64,000 bases of DNA from an uncultured Bacteroidota bacterium (GCA_903854725.1 CAINWZ010000094.1:21525-85524); one strand, 5' to 3'. Counted from the first letter of the stretch, positions 36,059-44,134 are shown. Program-made: numbers and translations. The notes: generated by a model not told the origin, from the sequence alone.

Positions 36059-36523
36059 TTAACGTTTCAATAGACGTTTAATTTCTTTGTCGACGTCGCG
36101 GGTTTTGATGGTTTCGCGTTTGTCAAATTCCTTTTTACCCTTACCTACACCAATTTCAACTTTGGCGAATCGTTTTTCGTTAAAGAAAATGCGTAAAGGG
36201 ATAATAGAGTAGCCCTTTTCTTTTACTTTGGTCTCTAATTTTTCAAGTTCTCTTTTTTGCAATAATAGTTTACGATCATGCACTTCTATATGATTATTGG
36301 CATTGCCATGTGTATAGGCATTAATGAATAATCCTCTCACCCATAATTCACCTTTATCAAACATGCAAAAAGAATCATTAAAACTTACTTTACCTTCTCT
36401 AATAGATTTAACCTCAGTTCCAAGCAAAACAATGCCTGCCTCATATTTATCTTCTATGTGGTAGTTGAAATAGGCCTGCCTATTGTTTAATTCTTTTACT
36501 TGAACTGGTTTCGCTTTGGCCAT
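36059..36523 (-). CDS. smpB: SsrA-binding protein SmpB
   Basis: Binds tmRNA and takes part in rescue of stalled ribosomes by trans-translation. Family blocks: NRQAYFNYHIEDKYEAGIVLLGTEVKSIREG at 11-40, LLLQKRELEKLETKVKEKGYSIIPLRIFF, and the basic C-terminal tail GKKEFDKRETIKTRDVDKEIKRLLKR. I start it at ATG 36523 (MAKAKPVQVKELN, 154 residues). The ORF track start (36559) is a TTG that belongs to a TATTTTTG promoter box. Its leader is almost entirely a GC-rich hairpin with a U6 tail that touches the ATG, a layout described under findings. Confidence 0.95.
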   Translation of the reverse strand: MAKAKPVQVKELNNRQAYFNYHIEDKYEAGIVLLGTEVKSIREGKVSFNDSFCMFDKGELWVRGLFINAYTHGNANNHIEVHDRKLLLQKRELEKLETKVKEKGYSIIPLRIFFNEKRFAKVEIGVGKGKKEFDKRETIKTRDVDKEIKRLLKR

Positions 36524-36553
36524 AAAAAATCCCGGAACTGATCTAGTGCCGGG
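36524..36553 (-). terminator. Terminator-like hairpin between accD and smpB, abutting the smpB ATG
   Basis: On the minus strand CCCGGCACT-AGATC-AGTTCCGGG (one internal mismatch) is followed by ATTTTTT and then directly by the smpB ATG. It lies 38 bases after the accD stop and has all marks of a rho-independent terminator. Confidence 0.8.
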
Positions 36554-36556
36554 AAA

Positions 36557-36587
36557 CAAAAATAGGATTAAATATTGACTTCCTAAA
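36557..36587 (-). promoter_or_regulatory. Promoter of smpB
   Basis: Minus strand TTTA (36584-36587), 19 bases, TATTTTTG (36557-36564). The expected transcription start falls within a few bases of the 5' edge of the hairpin, so the hairpin would be the leader. Confidence 0.6.
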
Positions 36588-36591
36588 TGGA

Positions 36592-37509
36592 TTAATGCTT
36601 GAATAAGTAAGCCACTTCGGATAATTTGTTTTTTAAGTCTTTGCGATTTACTATAAAGTCTAAAAATCCATGTTCTAATAAAAATTCACTTCTTTGAAAT
36701 CCAGGCGGTAAATCTTTTTTGATGGTCTCTTTAATAACACGAGGACCTGCAAAACCAATTAAGGCGCCAGGTTCTGCAATATTGATATCTCCCAACATAC
36801 CAAAGCTTGCAGATATTCCACCAAAGGTAGGATCGGTAAGCATTGAAATAAAGGGAAGTTTTGCGTCGCTCAATTGAGAAAGTTTGCCACTTGTTTTAGC
36901 CAATTGCATTAAGCTAAAAGCACTTTCCATCATACGTGCACCACCGCTTTTGCTAATTACTAAGTAGGGTAGCTTGTGTTTTATGCAATAGTCTACAGCA
37001 CGACTAAATTTTTCTCCCATTACACTACCAAGTGATCCACCAATAAATTCAAAATCCATACAAGCAGTCACTAATTCTTCTCCATTTATTTTCCCTACTG
37101 CAACACGCATGGAATCTTTTAAATCGGTTTTAGCATGTATTTCGTCAAGTCGTTTTTGGTAATTTTTTAAATCGGTAAAGTTTAAAGCATCTTTACTTTT
37201 AATATTGTCAAATAGCTCTGTGAATTGTGCATTGTCATATAAAATGTCAAAATATTCATCACTTCCAATTCGATGATGAAAATCGCATTTGGAGCAAATG
37301 AATAAATTCTCTTTTAATTCAGAGCTAGTACAAATATGATTACAAGAAGGACATTTCGTCCAAAGACCTTCTGGTGTTTCTTTTTTATCGGCAGTAGAAG
37401 TGGTAATACCTTTTCTAATTCGTTTAAACCATCTAGATTTACTTGCTTCTGAGCCAGCAGTTTCTTCTCCCGTTAAGTTCACTTCAATATCTTCTTCTCT
37501 ATTTTTCAT
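36592..37509 (-). CDS. accD: Acetyl-CoA carboxylase carboxyltransferase, beta subunit
   Basis: With AccA it transfers the carboxyl group from biotin to acetyl-CoA, the first step of fatty acid synthesis. The N-terminal zinc ribbon is intact: [10 protein letters not shown] and [11 protein letters not shown] supply four Cys. The carboxyltransferase core shows [30 protein letters not shown] and the acyl-CoA oxyanion segment [10 protein letters not shown], followed by [15 protein letters not shown]. About 40 extra acidic residues precede the zinc ribbon. Length 305 is typical. It is a single-gene unit bounded by hairpins on both sides. Confidence 0.95.
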   Translation of the reverse strand: MKNREEDIEVNLTGEETAGSEASKSRWFKRIRKGITTSTADKKETPEGLWTKCPSCNHICTSSELKENLFICSKCDFHHRIGSDEYFDILYDNAQFTELFDNIKSKDALNFTDLKNYQKRLDEIHAKTDLKDSMRVAVGKINGEELVTACMDFEFIGGSLGSVMGEKFSRAVDYCIKHKLPYLVISKSGGARMMESAFSLMQLAKTSGKLSQLSDAKLPFISMLTDPTFGGISASFGMLGDINIAEPGALIGFAGPRVIKETIKKDLPPGFQRSEFLLEHGFLDFIVNRKDLKNKLSEVAYLFKH

Positions 37510-37552
37510 AGTAAAGCAATTGTTTTAATCGTATATGAAGTTATAAAAAATA

Positions 37553-37589
37553 AACAGCCACCCAGTGTTGTGCATTAGGCGGCTATGTT
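37553..37589 (-). terminator. Terminator of the fructose-bisphosphate aldolase gene
   Basis: Minus-strand hairpin AACATAGCCGCC ... GGGTGGCTGTT with a two-base bulge and one mismatch, followed by TATTTTTT, just after the aldolase stop. Confidence 0.7.
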
Positions 37590-37599
37590 AAAATTTTGT

Positions 37600-38667
37600 T
37601 TAAGCGTTTCTATTAATACAATTTAAGTCATCAAAAGCAATTTCTAATCGGCTTATAAAGGATTCTTCTCCTTTTCTTAACCAAACTCTTGGATCGTAAT
37701 ATTTCTTATTGGGCTTGTCAGCTCCTTCAGGATTTCCTAATTGTGCTTGTAAAAAGGCTTCATTCTTTTTGTAATAACTTAAAATACCTTCCCAGAAGGC
37801 CCATTGTAAATCTGTATCTAAATTCATCTTAATAGCACCATATCCAATAGCTTCTCTAATTTGATTTTGAGGAGAACCAGATCCGCCATGAAAAACAAAA
37901 TACACTGGCTTTTCAGGAGTGTTAAATTTTTTCTGAATATACACTTGACTGTTGTTTAGAATATCTGGTCTTAATTCAACATTACCTGGTTTGTATACGC
38001 CATGTACATTGCCAAAAGCGGCAGCTACGGTAAATAGTTTACCAACTTTACTTAATTCAGTATAAGCGTATTCAACATGTTCTGGTTGTGTATATAATTT
38101 GTCATTGTCAACATTGCTATTGTCTACACCATCTTCTTCACCACCAGTTACACCTAATTCAATTTCTATACTCATACCAAGTGGTGCCATTCTTTTATAA
38201 AATTCAACAGAAGTTTGAATGTTTTCTTCAATACTTTCTTCTGACAAATCCAACATATGAGAACTAAATAAAGGCTGTCCTTTTTCTTTATTAAATTGTT
38301 CACCCGCATCAATTAAGGCACTAATCCATGGTAACCATTTTTTAGAAGCATGATCGGTATGAAGTACAACAGGCACATTGTAAAACTTAGCCACCTGATG
38401 AACGTGTAAAGCACCCGCAATTGCACCTTGAATATTAGCTTGTAAATTATCATTAGGCATTCCCTTGCCAGCAATGAATTGAGCACCCCCATTTGAAAAT
38501 TGAATAATAATAGGAGAGTTCACTTTAGCAGCCGTTTCAATAGCCGCATTTATCGTGTCTGTTCCAGTCGTATTAACTGCTGGTATGGCAAATTTGTTTG
38601 TCTTTGCATCATTGTATAAAGTCTCTAGCTCTTTGCCAAATAAAACCCCTGCTCTGTACTTGCTCAT
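37600..38667 (-). CDS. fbaA: Class II fructose-bisphosphate aldolase
   Basis: Zinc-dependent aldolase of glycolysis and gluconeogenesis. Visible marks: PVVLHTDHASKKWLPW with Asp and His near the metal, FSSHMLDLSEES, EIELGVTGGEEDGVDN, AAFGNVHGVYKPGNV, and the zinc-ligand region VFHGGSGSP. At 355 residues it is the long E. coli FbaA-like type IIA, not the shorter type IIB. A perfect TATATTTG box lies 18 bases before the ATG. It is transcribed alone, with hairpins before and after. Confidence 0.94.
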   Translation of the reverse strand: MSKYRAGVLFGKELETLYNDAKTNKFAIPAVNTTGTDTINAAIETAAKVNSPIIIQFSNGGAQFIAGKGMPNDNLQANIQGAIAGALHVHQVAKFYNVPVVLHTDHASKKWLPWISALIDAGEQFNKEKGQPLFSSHMLDLSEESIEENIQTSVEFYKRMAPLGMSIEIELGVTGGEEDGVDNSNVDNDKLYTQPEHVEYAYTELSKVGKLFTVAAAFGNVHGVYKPGNVELRPDILNNSQVYIQKKFNTPEKPVYFVFHGGSGSPQNQIREAIGYGAIKMNLDTDLQWAFWEGILSYYKKNEAFLQAQLGNPEGADKPNKKYYDPRVWLRKGEESFISRLEIAFDDLNCINRNA

Positions 38668-38685
38668 AGTTTATTTATTGAGTGG

Positions 38686-38693
38686 CAAATATA
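38686..38693 (-). promoter_or_regulatory. -7 box of fbaA
   Basis: TATATTTG on the minus strand ends 18 bases before the fbaA ATG. The nearest upstream TTTG is at a 12-base spacing, too short for a normal -33 element. Confidence 0.5.
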
Positions 38694-38743
38694 CAATTTA
38701 TGCCCCAAACGGATGTTAGCCTTCATAGGGTAGTTAGAGAAAA

Positions 38744-38767
38744 ATAATCCCCCAAAATGGGAATAAT
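38744..38767 (-). terminator. Terminator of the cysteine-synthase-family gene
   Basis: Minus-strand hairpin ATTATTCCC ... GGGGATTAT with one mismatch and one wobble pair and a short loop, followed by TTTTTCTC. It lies 29 bases after the stop codon. Confidence 0.65.
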
Positions 38768-38796
38768 ACACACATTTATAATTGAAAATCAATAGT

Positions 38797-39771
38797 TTAA
38801 AGAAAACCTTTACTTTTCATCCAATCGTCATTATAGACCTTTCCAACATACCTGCTTCCATGATCGTGAAATATACAAACAACAAGATCGGTGCTTTTTA
38901 ATTTATCTTTTAATTGGAGTAAACCTTGAATACAACTTCCTGCGCTATAACCGCAAAACATCCCTTCTTCTTTTGCTAATTTACGCGTCATTAAAGCACC
39001 TTCTTTATCGCCAACCTGCTCAAAATGATCAATAACTTTCATGTCGTAATTGGCTGGCACAAAATCTTCTCCAAATCCTTCTGCTATATAGGGCTGCACA
39101 TAGGCGTGGTCTTCAATGCCTGTTTGAAAGTAATGAGTAAGTAATGATCCTATTGGATCAATGGCCCAAACTTGAATACTAGGATTTTTTTCTTTTAAAT
39201 AGGTAGCTATTCCGGTGATAGTTCCGCCTGTTCCTGCAGTACAAACTAAGTGTGTAATTTTACCTTCCGTTTGATTCCAAATTTCAGGCCCAGTACTTTC
39301 ATAGTGCGCTTGTCGGTTGGCGAGGTTATCATATTGATTAAAGAAAAAAGAATTGGGAATTTCTGTAGCTAATTTTCTCGCGACAGCATAATAGCTTTTT
39401 GGATCATCTGGTGCTACATTGGTAGGACAAACAATTACTTCTGCGCCTACTGCTCTGAGTATGTCCATTTTTTCTTTACTCTGCTTATCGGTGGTGGTGA
39501 AAATACATTTATATCCTTTTACAATGGCTGCTAAGGCAAGCCCCATTCCTGTATTGCCACTTGTGCATTCAATGATGGTGCCACCAGGTTTTAGTTTCCC
39601 TTCGGCTTCGGCTACCTCCACCATTTTCAAAGCCATTCTATCTTTAATAGAATTACCTGGATTAAAATAATCAACCTTGGCTAATACAGTGGCGGTAACC
39701 TCACTCGTTATTTTATTTAATTTAATGAGGGGGGTATTGCCAATTGTTTCTAAAATATTATTTAACCACAT
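38797..39771 (-). CDS. PLP-dependent cysteine synthase / cystathionine beta-synthase family enzyme
   Basis: Fold-type II PLP enzyme of 324 residues. The Schiff-base Lys lies in NPGNSIKDRMALKM, the substrate loop in IECTSGNTGMGLALAAIVKGY, and the phosphate loop in CTAGTGGTITGIATYLK. The CTSGNTGMGLA form and the GYSAGSCIQGLLQL segment are closer to bacterial CBS-like proteins than to classical O-acetylserine sulfhydrylase (CysK), but there is no C-terminal CBS-domain pair. So the reaction, beta-replacement on O-acetylserine or serine with sulfide or homocysteine, is not settled. It is a lone gene upstream of fbaA; TATTTTTA, near the promoter consensus, lies 26 bases before the ATG. Confidence 0.85.
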   Translation of the reverse strand: MWLNNILETIGNTPLIKLNKITSEVTATVLAKVDYFNPGNSIKDRMALKMVEVAEAEGKLKPGGTIIECTSGNTGMGLALAAIVKGYKCIFTTTDKQSKEKMDILRAVGAEVIVCPTNVAPDDPKSYYAVARKLATEIPNSFFFNQYDNLANRQAHYESTGPEIWNQTEGKITHLVCTAGTGGTITGIATYLKEKNPSIQVWAIDPIGSLLTHYFQTGIEDHAYVQPYIAEGFGEDFVPANYDMKVIDHFEQVGDKEGALMTRKLAKEEGMFCGYSAGSCIQGLLQLKDKLKSTDLVVCIFHDHGSRYVGKVYNDDWMKSKGFL

Positions 39772-39874
39772 GTCGACTATGCCATTTGATGTTATCGTAA
39801 AAATAAGCTAATTAAAAAGAAATGGGGGAGAAAGAAATTCAGAAGTTTCTAACTAAAAAATAGGGCGGTAGGAA

Positions 39875-40816
39875 TTATAAATTCTCGAAATTAGTCGTGA
39901 TAATTTCACAAAAACGAGTCTGAATCATTTTTTCAGCAAGAAGTATCATGTTGTAAAATGCTTTTGCATTACTGATGCCATGTCCAATTATGACTGGCTT
40001 ATTAACGCCCAATACTGGAGTGCCGCCATAATTTTCAAAATGATAACGCCCAAAGAAAGAATCGTTTTGTAAGTTTTGATGTACAGCAGCATCATACATC
40101 GCCTCAGCAGTTTTTAATATAATGTTTCCAGTAAATCCATCACAAACTATCACATCTGCTTTGTCATTAAAAACATCTCTGCCTTCTATATTGCCAATAA
40201 ATTGAATCGCTTTATTTTCTTTTAAAAGAGGGTAGGTTGTTTGGGCTAATAAATTTCCTTTGCCTTCTTCTTCTCCTACATTTAATAAACCAACTGTAGG
40301 ATTTTCGATATTCAATATATGCTTAGCATATAAATTTCCTAAAATACCAAATTGATTGAGTTGTTCTGCTTTACAATCGGCATTTAATCCAACGTCTACA
40401 AGTAAGCCAGTTTTACCACTTAATTTAGGAAGTAATGTTGCAATGGTGGGTCTTAGTACTCCTTTGATAGGCTTAATGCTAAACATTGCACCCACTAACA
40501 TCGCGCCAGTATTTCCTGCGCTTAAGAAGGCGTCAATCTCTCCAGTCACTAATAATTTAAAACCAATGGCAATTGATGAGTTTGGTTTTTCTTTTAATGC
40601 CTTGGTAGGGTGTTCGTGGTAACCTATCACTTCAGTGGCAGGTACAATATGCAAAAAAGGTGAGGAAATCCCATGTTGCTGAAAGAGTTCTTTCAACTGG
40701 GTTTCTTCACCTATACAAAATATATTATTTTCTGAATTTGTTAAATATTGCTGTACTCCTTTAACGGCTTCCAGTGGGGCGTAATCGCCTCCCATCATAT
40801 CGATGCCAATATTCAT
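39875..40816 (-). CDS. plsX: Phosphate acyltransferase PlsX
   Basis: Turns acyl-ACP into acyl-phosphate for the PlsY route of phosphatidic acid synthesis. Family blocks: MNIGIDMMGGDYAPLEAVKGV at the start, HPTKALKEKPNSSIAIG, AFLSAGNTGAMLVGAMF, LLVDVGLNADCKAEQL, and VVCDGFTGNIILKTAE. Length 313 is standard. It follows rpmF by 11 bases and yceD before that, the widely conserved yceD-rpmF-plsX order, so lipid synthesis is tied to ribosomal protein expression. The usual next gene fabH is missing here; a cysteine-synthase-family gene follows instead. Confidence 0.95.
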   Translation of the reverse strand: MNIGIDMMGGDYAPLEAVKGVQQYLTNSENNIFCIGEETQLKELFQQHGISSPFLHIVPATEVIGYHEHPTKALKEKPNSSIAIGFKLLVTGEIDAFLSAGNTGAMLVGAMFSIKPIKGVLRPTIATLLPKLSGKTGLLVDVGLNADCKAEQLNQFGILGNLYAKHILNIENPTVGLLNVGEEEGKGNLLAQTTYPLLKENKAIQFIGNIEGRDVFNDKADVIVCDGFTGNIILKTAEAMYDAAVHQNLQNDSFFGRYHFENYGGTPVLGVNKPVIIGHGISNAKAFYNMILLAEKMIQTRFCEIITTNFENL

Positions 40817-40827
40817 TGACTCAGTAA

Positions 40828-41022
40828 TTAAGCTTTTAGTGGCGCTTTTTCGCTTACTAAAAGTCCTTTATAATACAATTTACCTTCTTGAACGTGCGCG
40901 CGATGACGTACATGGATTTCACCAGTAGTTCCATCTTTGCTTAATGTAACTTCTTGAGCTACATAGTGAGTTCTTCTTTTAGCACTACGTTGTTGTGAGT
41001 GTCTGCGTTTAGGATTAGGCAT
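40828..41022 (-). CDS. rpmF: 50S ribosomal protein L32, cysteine-free form
   Basis: Small basic ribosomal protein (64 residues) of the large subunit. The N-terminus MPNPKRRHSQQRSAKRRTHY is typical L32. The middle, where zinc-binding L32 has two CxxC pairs, reads LSKDGTTGEIHVRHRAHVQEGKLYYKG and has no Cys at all, so this is a zinc-independent (C-minus) form. No second copy is in the window. It lies between yceD and plsX with gaps of 36 and 11 bases. Confidence 0.95.
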   Translation of the reverse strand: MPNPKRRHSQQRSAKRRTHYVAQEVTLSKDGTTGEIHVRHRAHVQEGKLYYKGLLVSEKAPLKA

Positions 41023-41058
41023 CTCTTATTTTTTAAAATTTATTATTAATATTCGTTT

Positions 41059-41631
41059 TTAATTCTTGTCAGCTTCTTCGTTTAAATCATCCAGTCCTTT
41101 AAATTTTTCTAAACCTTTCCAGATGTTTGTGTTATTTACTTCTGTAGGGTTTACTTTGAATTGGTTCAACTGTTCTAATACTTTTTTGTTGCAGGTTGAT
41201 TCCCCTTTTTCATCCTCTTTACATATATGTTGAAGGGGAATACTTAAGTTGATAAACTCATAAATCCAAGCAGCTATCGAAAAATGGTTTTCATTTCTAT
41301 CGATATAAAAAATATCAGGATCTTCTTCTTGACTGTTCATGGTAATAGGGTCTTCTACTAATTTAACTATTAAATTAAATTCATCCCAAAGCTGAATCGT
41401 TAGCGGATTACCGCAACGGTCACAAAGGGTATCTATTTTACCATCAACATCGAAGTGTAATTGAAAGAACCCTTGTTTTTTGTCTAGGCTTAGCCTAACA
41501 AGGGTATTACAATTAGTGAAGTCTTGTTGTCCAAAACTAATAAAGAACTGATCCTCGATACGGTACTCGAACTCATGTAAACCGGGTTTCAAACCCACAA
41601 ATGCTATTTCGAAAGCCCTGTTTTGGTTCAT
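41059..41631 (-). CDS. yceD: YceD/DUF177 family protein (23S rRNA accumulation factor family)
   Basis: Protein of 190 residues in the YceD/DUF177 family, which in E. coli and plants is needed for normal 23S rRNA levels. It shows the CDRCGNPLTIQLWDEF core and a second Cys pair around HICKEDEKGESTCNKK, suggesting a bound metal. The C-terminus DPRW-like region found in relatives is replaced by TNIWKGLEKFKGL, common in Bacteroidota. The ORF track starts at a TTG 13 codons upstream; ATG 41631 (MNQNRAFEIAFVG) is 20 bases after a near-perfect promoter. First gene of the yceD-rpmF-plsX operon. Confidence 0.88.
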   Translation of the reverse strand: MNQNRAFEIAFVGLKPGLHEFEYRIEDQFFISFGQQDFTNCNTLVRLSLDKKQGFFQLHFDVDGKIDTLCDRCGNPLTIQLWDEFNLIVKLVEDPITMNSQEEDPDIFYIDRNENHFSIAAWIYEFINLSIPLQHICKEDEKGESTCNKKVLEQLNQFKVNPTEVNNTNIWKGLEKFKGLDDLNEEADKN

Positions 41632-41651
41632 AACCGTACTTATAAGGTTGG

Positions 41652-41682
41652 CAAAGTTAGTAAAAACCAACCAAAAGACAAA
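41652..41682 (-). promoter_or_regulatory. Promoter of the yceD-rpmF-plsX operon
   Basis: Minus strand TTTG (41679-41682), exactly 19 bases, TAACTTTG (41652-41659), ending 20 bases before the ATG. It is the best match in the window to the Bacteroidota TTTG-N19-TAnnTTTG promoter. Confidence 0.75.
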
Positions 41683-41690
41683 GTTTATCC

Positions 41691-41698
41691 TACTTTTG
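41691..41698 (+). promoter_or_regulatory. Possible -7 box of the DUF3810 gene
   Basis: TACTTTTG lies 48 bases before the TTG start of the DUF3810 gene and beside the divergent yceD promoter. The distance is longer than usual here. Confidence 0.35.
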
Positions 41699-41746
41699 AG
41701 GGGATATTAGCTGATAGAATAGCCAAAGCCTCAAAACACGTTTAAT

Positions 41747-42880
41747 TTGAAAAAAGACCTACTTATATTGCAAAAACGTCTAGGTATCATTTTAGGTGCT
41801 TTTTGGCTAATTGTAGCTTTAGCCTTATTGATTGGCTCCTTTTTCCCCGATTGGGTGAGTCATTATTACAGTTTTGGGTTATTTCAAAGCATTGGAAAAG
41901 GGTTAAGGACTGTTTCAATGGTCAGTGCTAGCGCAATAGGCGAGTATGTTTATTTATTAATAGTTATAATATTGATTATCAAATTAATACAATATCTATA
42001 TAAATTTAAAAATGAATTTAATAAACCAAATTTATTGCCTTTTTTAATTCGAACTGTGAAGAAATTGGGTATGCTTTTGGTGAAATTATATGTGGTGTTT
42101 ATGCTTTTGTGGGGGCTTAATTATCAAAAGGCAAGCCCCGCAAGTAGTTTTCAGTTAAAAGTGGATACTACTTATACAGAAGCTCAATTAGATCAGTTAT
42201 CCTTGACACTTATGGAGGAATTGAACAGCACCAGGCTAATAGTGCCTGATTCAGCTATTGTAAAGTGCACCATTGAGCAAGTATTTGCACATACCATTAC
42301 TGAATTTGAAACCATCCAATCGAGTTACCCCTTTTTACAGCTTGAAAAGCCTAGTTTAAAACAAGCCAAATTTCCTAGCTGGGGTGATTATATTGGCTAT
42401 ATGGCATTTTACCATCCAATTACGGGGGAAGCCATTATTAGAGGGGATGTGCCCATCTTAACCTTACCCTTTACAAGTTGTCATGAACTAGCACATCAAA
42501 TGGGCTATGCTTCTGAAGCCGAAGCTAATTTTATAGCTTTTGTAGTAGCTTCTGAAAGCAAAGACCCTATTTTAAAATACTCCATGTTGTTGCAGTTATT
42601 TACCTATTGTCAATCGGAGCAGTTGGGTTTAATTGCCAAAAGAGGCAGTTTTCAAGATTGGGAAAAATTGGCAAGTCGAAACAAACAACTTTTAAATTTT
42701 AAGGTCATTCAGGATCGAAAATATATCAGGGAATTTTTTGCAAAGAGGCAGCATTTATTAATTCCTGCTTCTGCCTCAATGTATAATCAGTTTTTGCAAT
42801 GGAATAAGCAAGCCAAGGGAATTAATAGTTATAATGACGTATTATTATGGGCTATCGCGTATAAAAATAGAAACAAATAA
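41747..42880 (+). CDS. DUF3810 family membrane protein, putative zinc metallopeptidase
   Basis: A 377-residue Bacteroidota protein with three N-terminal membrane segments (LGIILGAFWLIVALALLIGSF, EYVYLLIVIILIIKLI, LVKLYVVFMLLWGLNY) and a soluble C-terminal domain. That domain holds TSCHELAHQMGYASEAEANFIAF: an HExxH motif with a Glu seven to ten residues downstream, like gluzincin zinc sites. DUF3810 has no proven function; a membrane-linked protease is inferred. The start is TTG (MKKDLLILQKRLG), the only start ahead of the first helix. It is divergent from yceD and convergent with dcd, 15 bases apart. Confidence 0.8.
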   Translation: MKKDLLILQKRLGIILGAFWLIVALALLIGSFFPDWVSHYYSFGLFQSIGKGLRTVSMVSASAIGEYVYLLIVIILIIKLIQYLYKFKNEFNKPNLLPFLIRTVKKLGMLLVKLYVVFMLLWGLNYQKASPASSFQLKVDTTYTEAQLDQLSLTLMEELNSTRLIVPDSAIVKCTIEQVFAHTITEFETIQSSYPFLQLEKPSLKQAKFPSWGDYIGYMAFYHPITGEAIIRGDVPILTLPFTSCHELAHQMGYASEAEANFIAFVVASESKDPILKYSMLLQLFTYCQSEQLGLIAKRGSFQDWEKLASRNKQLLNFKVIQDRKYIREFFAKRQHLLIPASASMYNQFLQWNKQAKGINSYNDVLLWAIAYKNRNK

Positions 42881-42895
42881 AATAGAGTGCAGGAT

Positions 42896-43432
42896 TTAAA
42901 ACTTATTCTTCCACATCATGCTCTCAATAGGTTTTTCTGGCTGCCCGCTATATTTAGCATTTGATTTTTGATTGTATTTAACTTCAATTTCTCCATCTAC
43001 TGGGAAATAAATTAGTTGACCAATAGGCATTCCTTTATAAATACGTACGGGTTGTTTCACTGAAATTTCTAAAGTCCAATAACCACAGAATCCTACATCC
43101 CCTTTTCCTGCAGTAGCATGTATATCAATACCAAGTCTACCGGTAGATGACTTTCCTTCTAAAAAGGGTACATGTGCATGCGTCTCTGTATATTCTAAAG
43201 TCACGCCTAAATAAAATCCAGTAGGCTCTAATACGAAGCCTTCTTCTGGAATTTCAAAATAAGTAATGGTATTATGTTGTTTGGCATCTAAAATGGCATT
43301 GTCATAGGTAGCTAACCATTTGCCTAAATGCACGTCATAACTATTACTTCCTAGGTCTTTTCGATCGTATGGTTCAATTTTAATGGTCTGTTTAGCTATT
43401 TCTTCTAATATTCGAGTGTCAGATAAAATCAT
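42896..43432 (-). CDS. dcd: dCTP deaminase
   Basis: Converts dCTP to dUTP, feeding thymidylate synthesis. Trimeric beta-barrel enzyme of the dUTPase superfamily: IEPYDRKDLGSNSYDVHLG at the start, FLEGKSSTGRLGIDIHATAGKGDVGFCGYWTLEIS in the centre with the catalytic Glu in TLE, and the C-terminal NQKSNAKYSGQ that closes over the nucleotide. Length 178 fits. Whether it also has dUTPase activity cannot be told. It is divergent from the PPTase gene; a 7-bp hairpin lies in the shared region. Confidence 0.92.
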   Translation of the reverse strand: MILSDTRILEEIAKQTIKIEPYDRKDLGSNSYDVHLGKWLATYDNAILDAKQHNTITYFEIPEEGFVLEPTGFYLGVTLEYTETHAHVPFLEGKSSTGRLGIDIHATAGKGDVGFCGYWTLEISVKQPVRIYKGMPIGQLIYFPVDGEIEVKYNQKSNAKYSGQPEKPIESMMWKNKF

Positions 43433-43453
43433 CTTTGTTTTTTTATGTTTATT

Positions 43454-43477
43454 TTGCAGCTATGAACGGCGCTGCAA
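43454..43477. repeat. Hairpin between dcd and the PPTase gene
   Basis: Perfect 7-bp inverted repeat TTGCAGC / GCTGCAA with a 10-base loop, 22 bases before the PPTase ATG. It may be an operator or a leader hairpin. Confidence 0.35.
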
Positions 43478-43498
43478 TCTAATTCAATCCTTTTTTCC

Positions 43499-44134
43499 AT
43501 GCCTTTGTTTTATCAACAAAATATTAACGCAACAACTAAAATGGCCATTTGGGCAATTACAGAGCCTTTCTCTTTTTTTGAGTCCAAGGTAAAAAGGGTA
43601 GAGGATGAAAGGGTAATATCGCATCCAATAAAACAAACACAACATCTAGCAGCAAGACTTCTATTACAATTCATGTTACCCAATGAGGATACAACCTCTA
43701 TTAAGTATGCTTCTAATGGGAAACCCTATTTAGAAAATGCTACACAACAATTTTCTATTTCACATTGTAATGGATATGCAGCTTGTGTGGTTGGTGAAAA
43801 GGAGCCTGTAGGAATTGATATTGAAATGATTCATGAGCGTGTTCAAAAAGTAGCTCATAAGTTTTTACATAGCACTGAACTTGAAAAAATTAATAAGATC
43901 TCTACCTCGGCACAATTAGCGCAACTGACTTTTTTTTGGGCTGCAAAAGAAGCGATGTATAAGATGAATGAAAAAGTGGGGATTGATTTTTCAGCGCAGT
44001 TGAGAATGGATGCATTAGCAACTGCCTCTAAAGGTACTTTGAATGCATCAATTTTAAGTGATGCAGTAGAACAGGAAGTGCAAATTCATTATGAAATCAC
44101 ACCCAGCTTTGTTTGGGCAGTAAGTGTTATCTAG
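43499..44134 (+). CDS. 4'-phosphopantetheinyl transferase superfamily protein
   Basis: Transfers phosphopantetheine from CoA to a Ser of a carrier protein. At 211 residues it is the Sfp/two-half type. Metal and CoA motifs are EPVGIDIEMIHERVQKVA in the middle and TFFWAAKEAMYKM after it, plus the FSISHCNGYAACVV phosphate-binding segment. The start MPLFYQQNINATTKMAIW agrees with Bacteroidota relatives. The carrier, fatty acid ACP or another, is unknown; no NRPS or PKS gene is near. It converges on the DUF2130 gene with a 7-base gap. Confidence 0.88.
   Translation: MPLFYQQNINATTKMAIWAITEPFSFFESKVKRVEDERVISHPIKQTQHLAARLLLQFMLPNEDTTSIKYASNGKPYLENATQQFSISHCNGYAACVVGEKEPVGIDIEMIHERVQKVAHKFLHSTELEKINKISTSAQLAQLTFFWAAKEAMYKMNEKVGIDFSAQLRMDALATASKGTLNASILSDAVEQEVQIHYEITPSFVWAVSVI

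Noticed and set aside
41571-41670. Upstream TTG start for yceD at 41670
   Set aside because: It would start upstream of the strong -7 box at 41652-41659, so it cannot be on the main transcript.
43383-43592. 69-residue ORF overlapping the dcd start and the PPTase gene
   Set aside because: It spans a divergent promoter region and overlaps the PPTase gene in another frame; no motif is seen.
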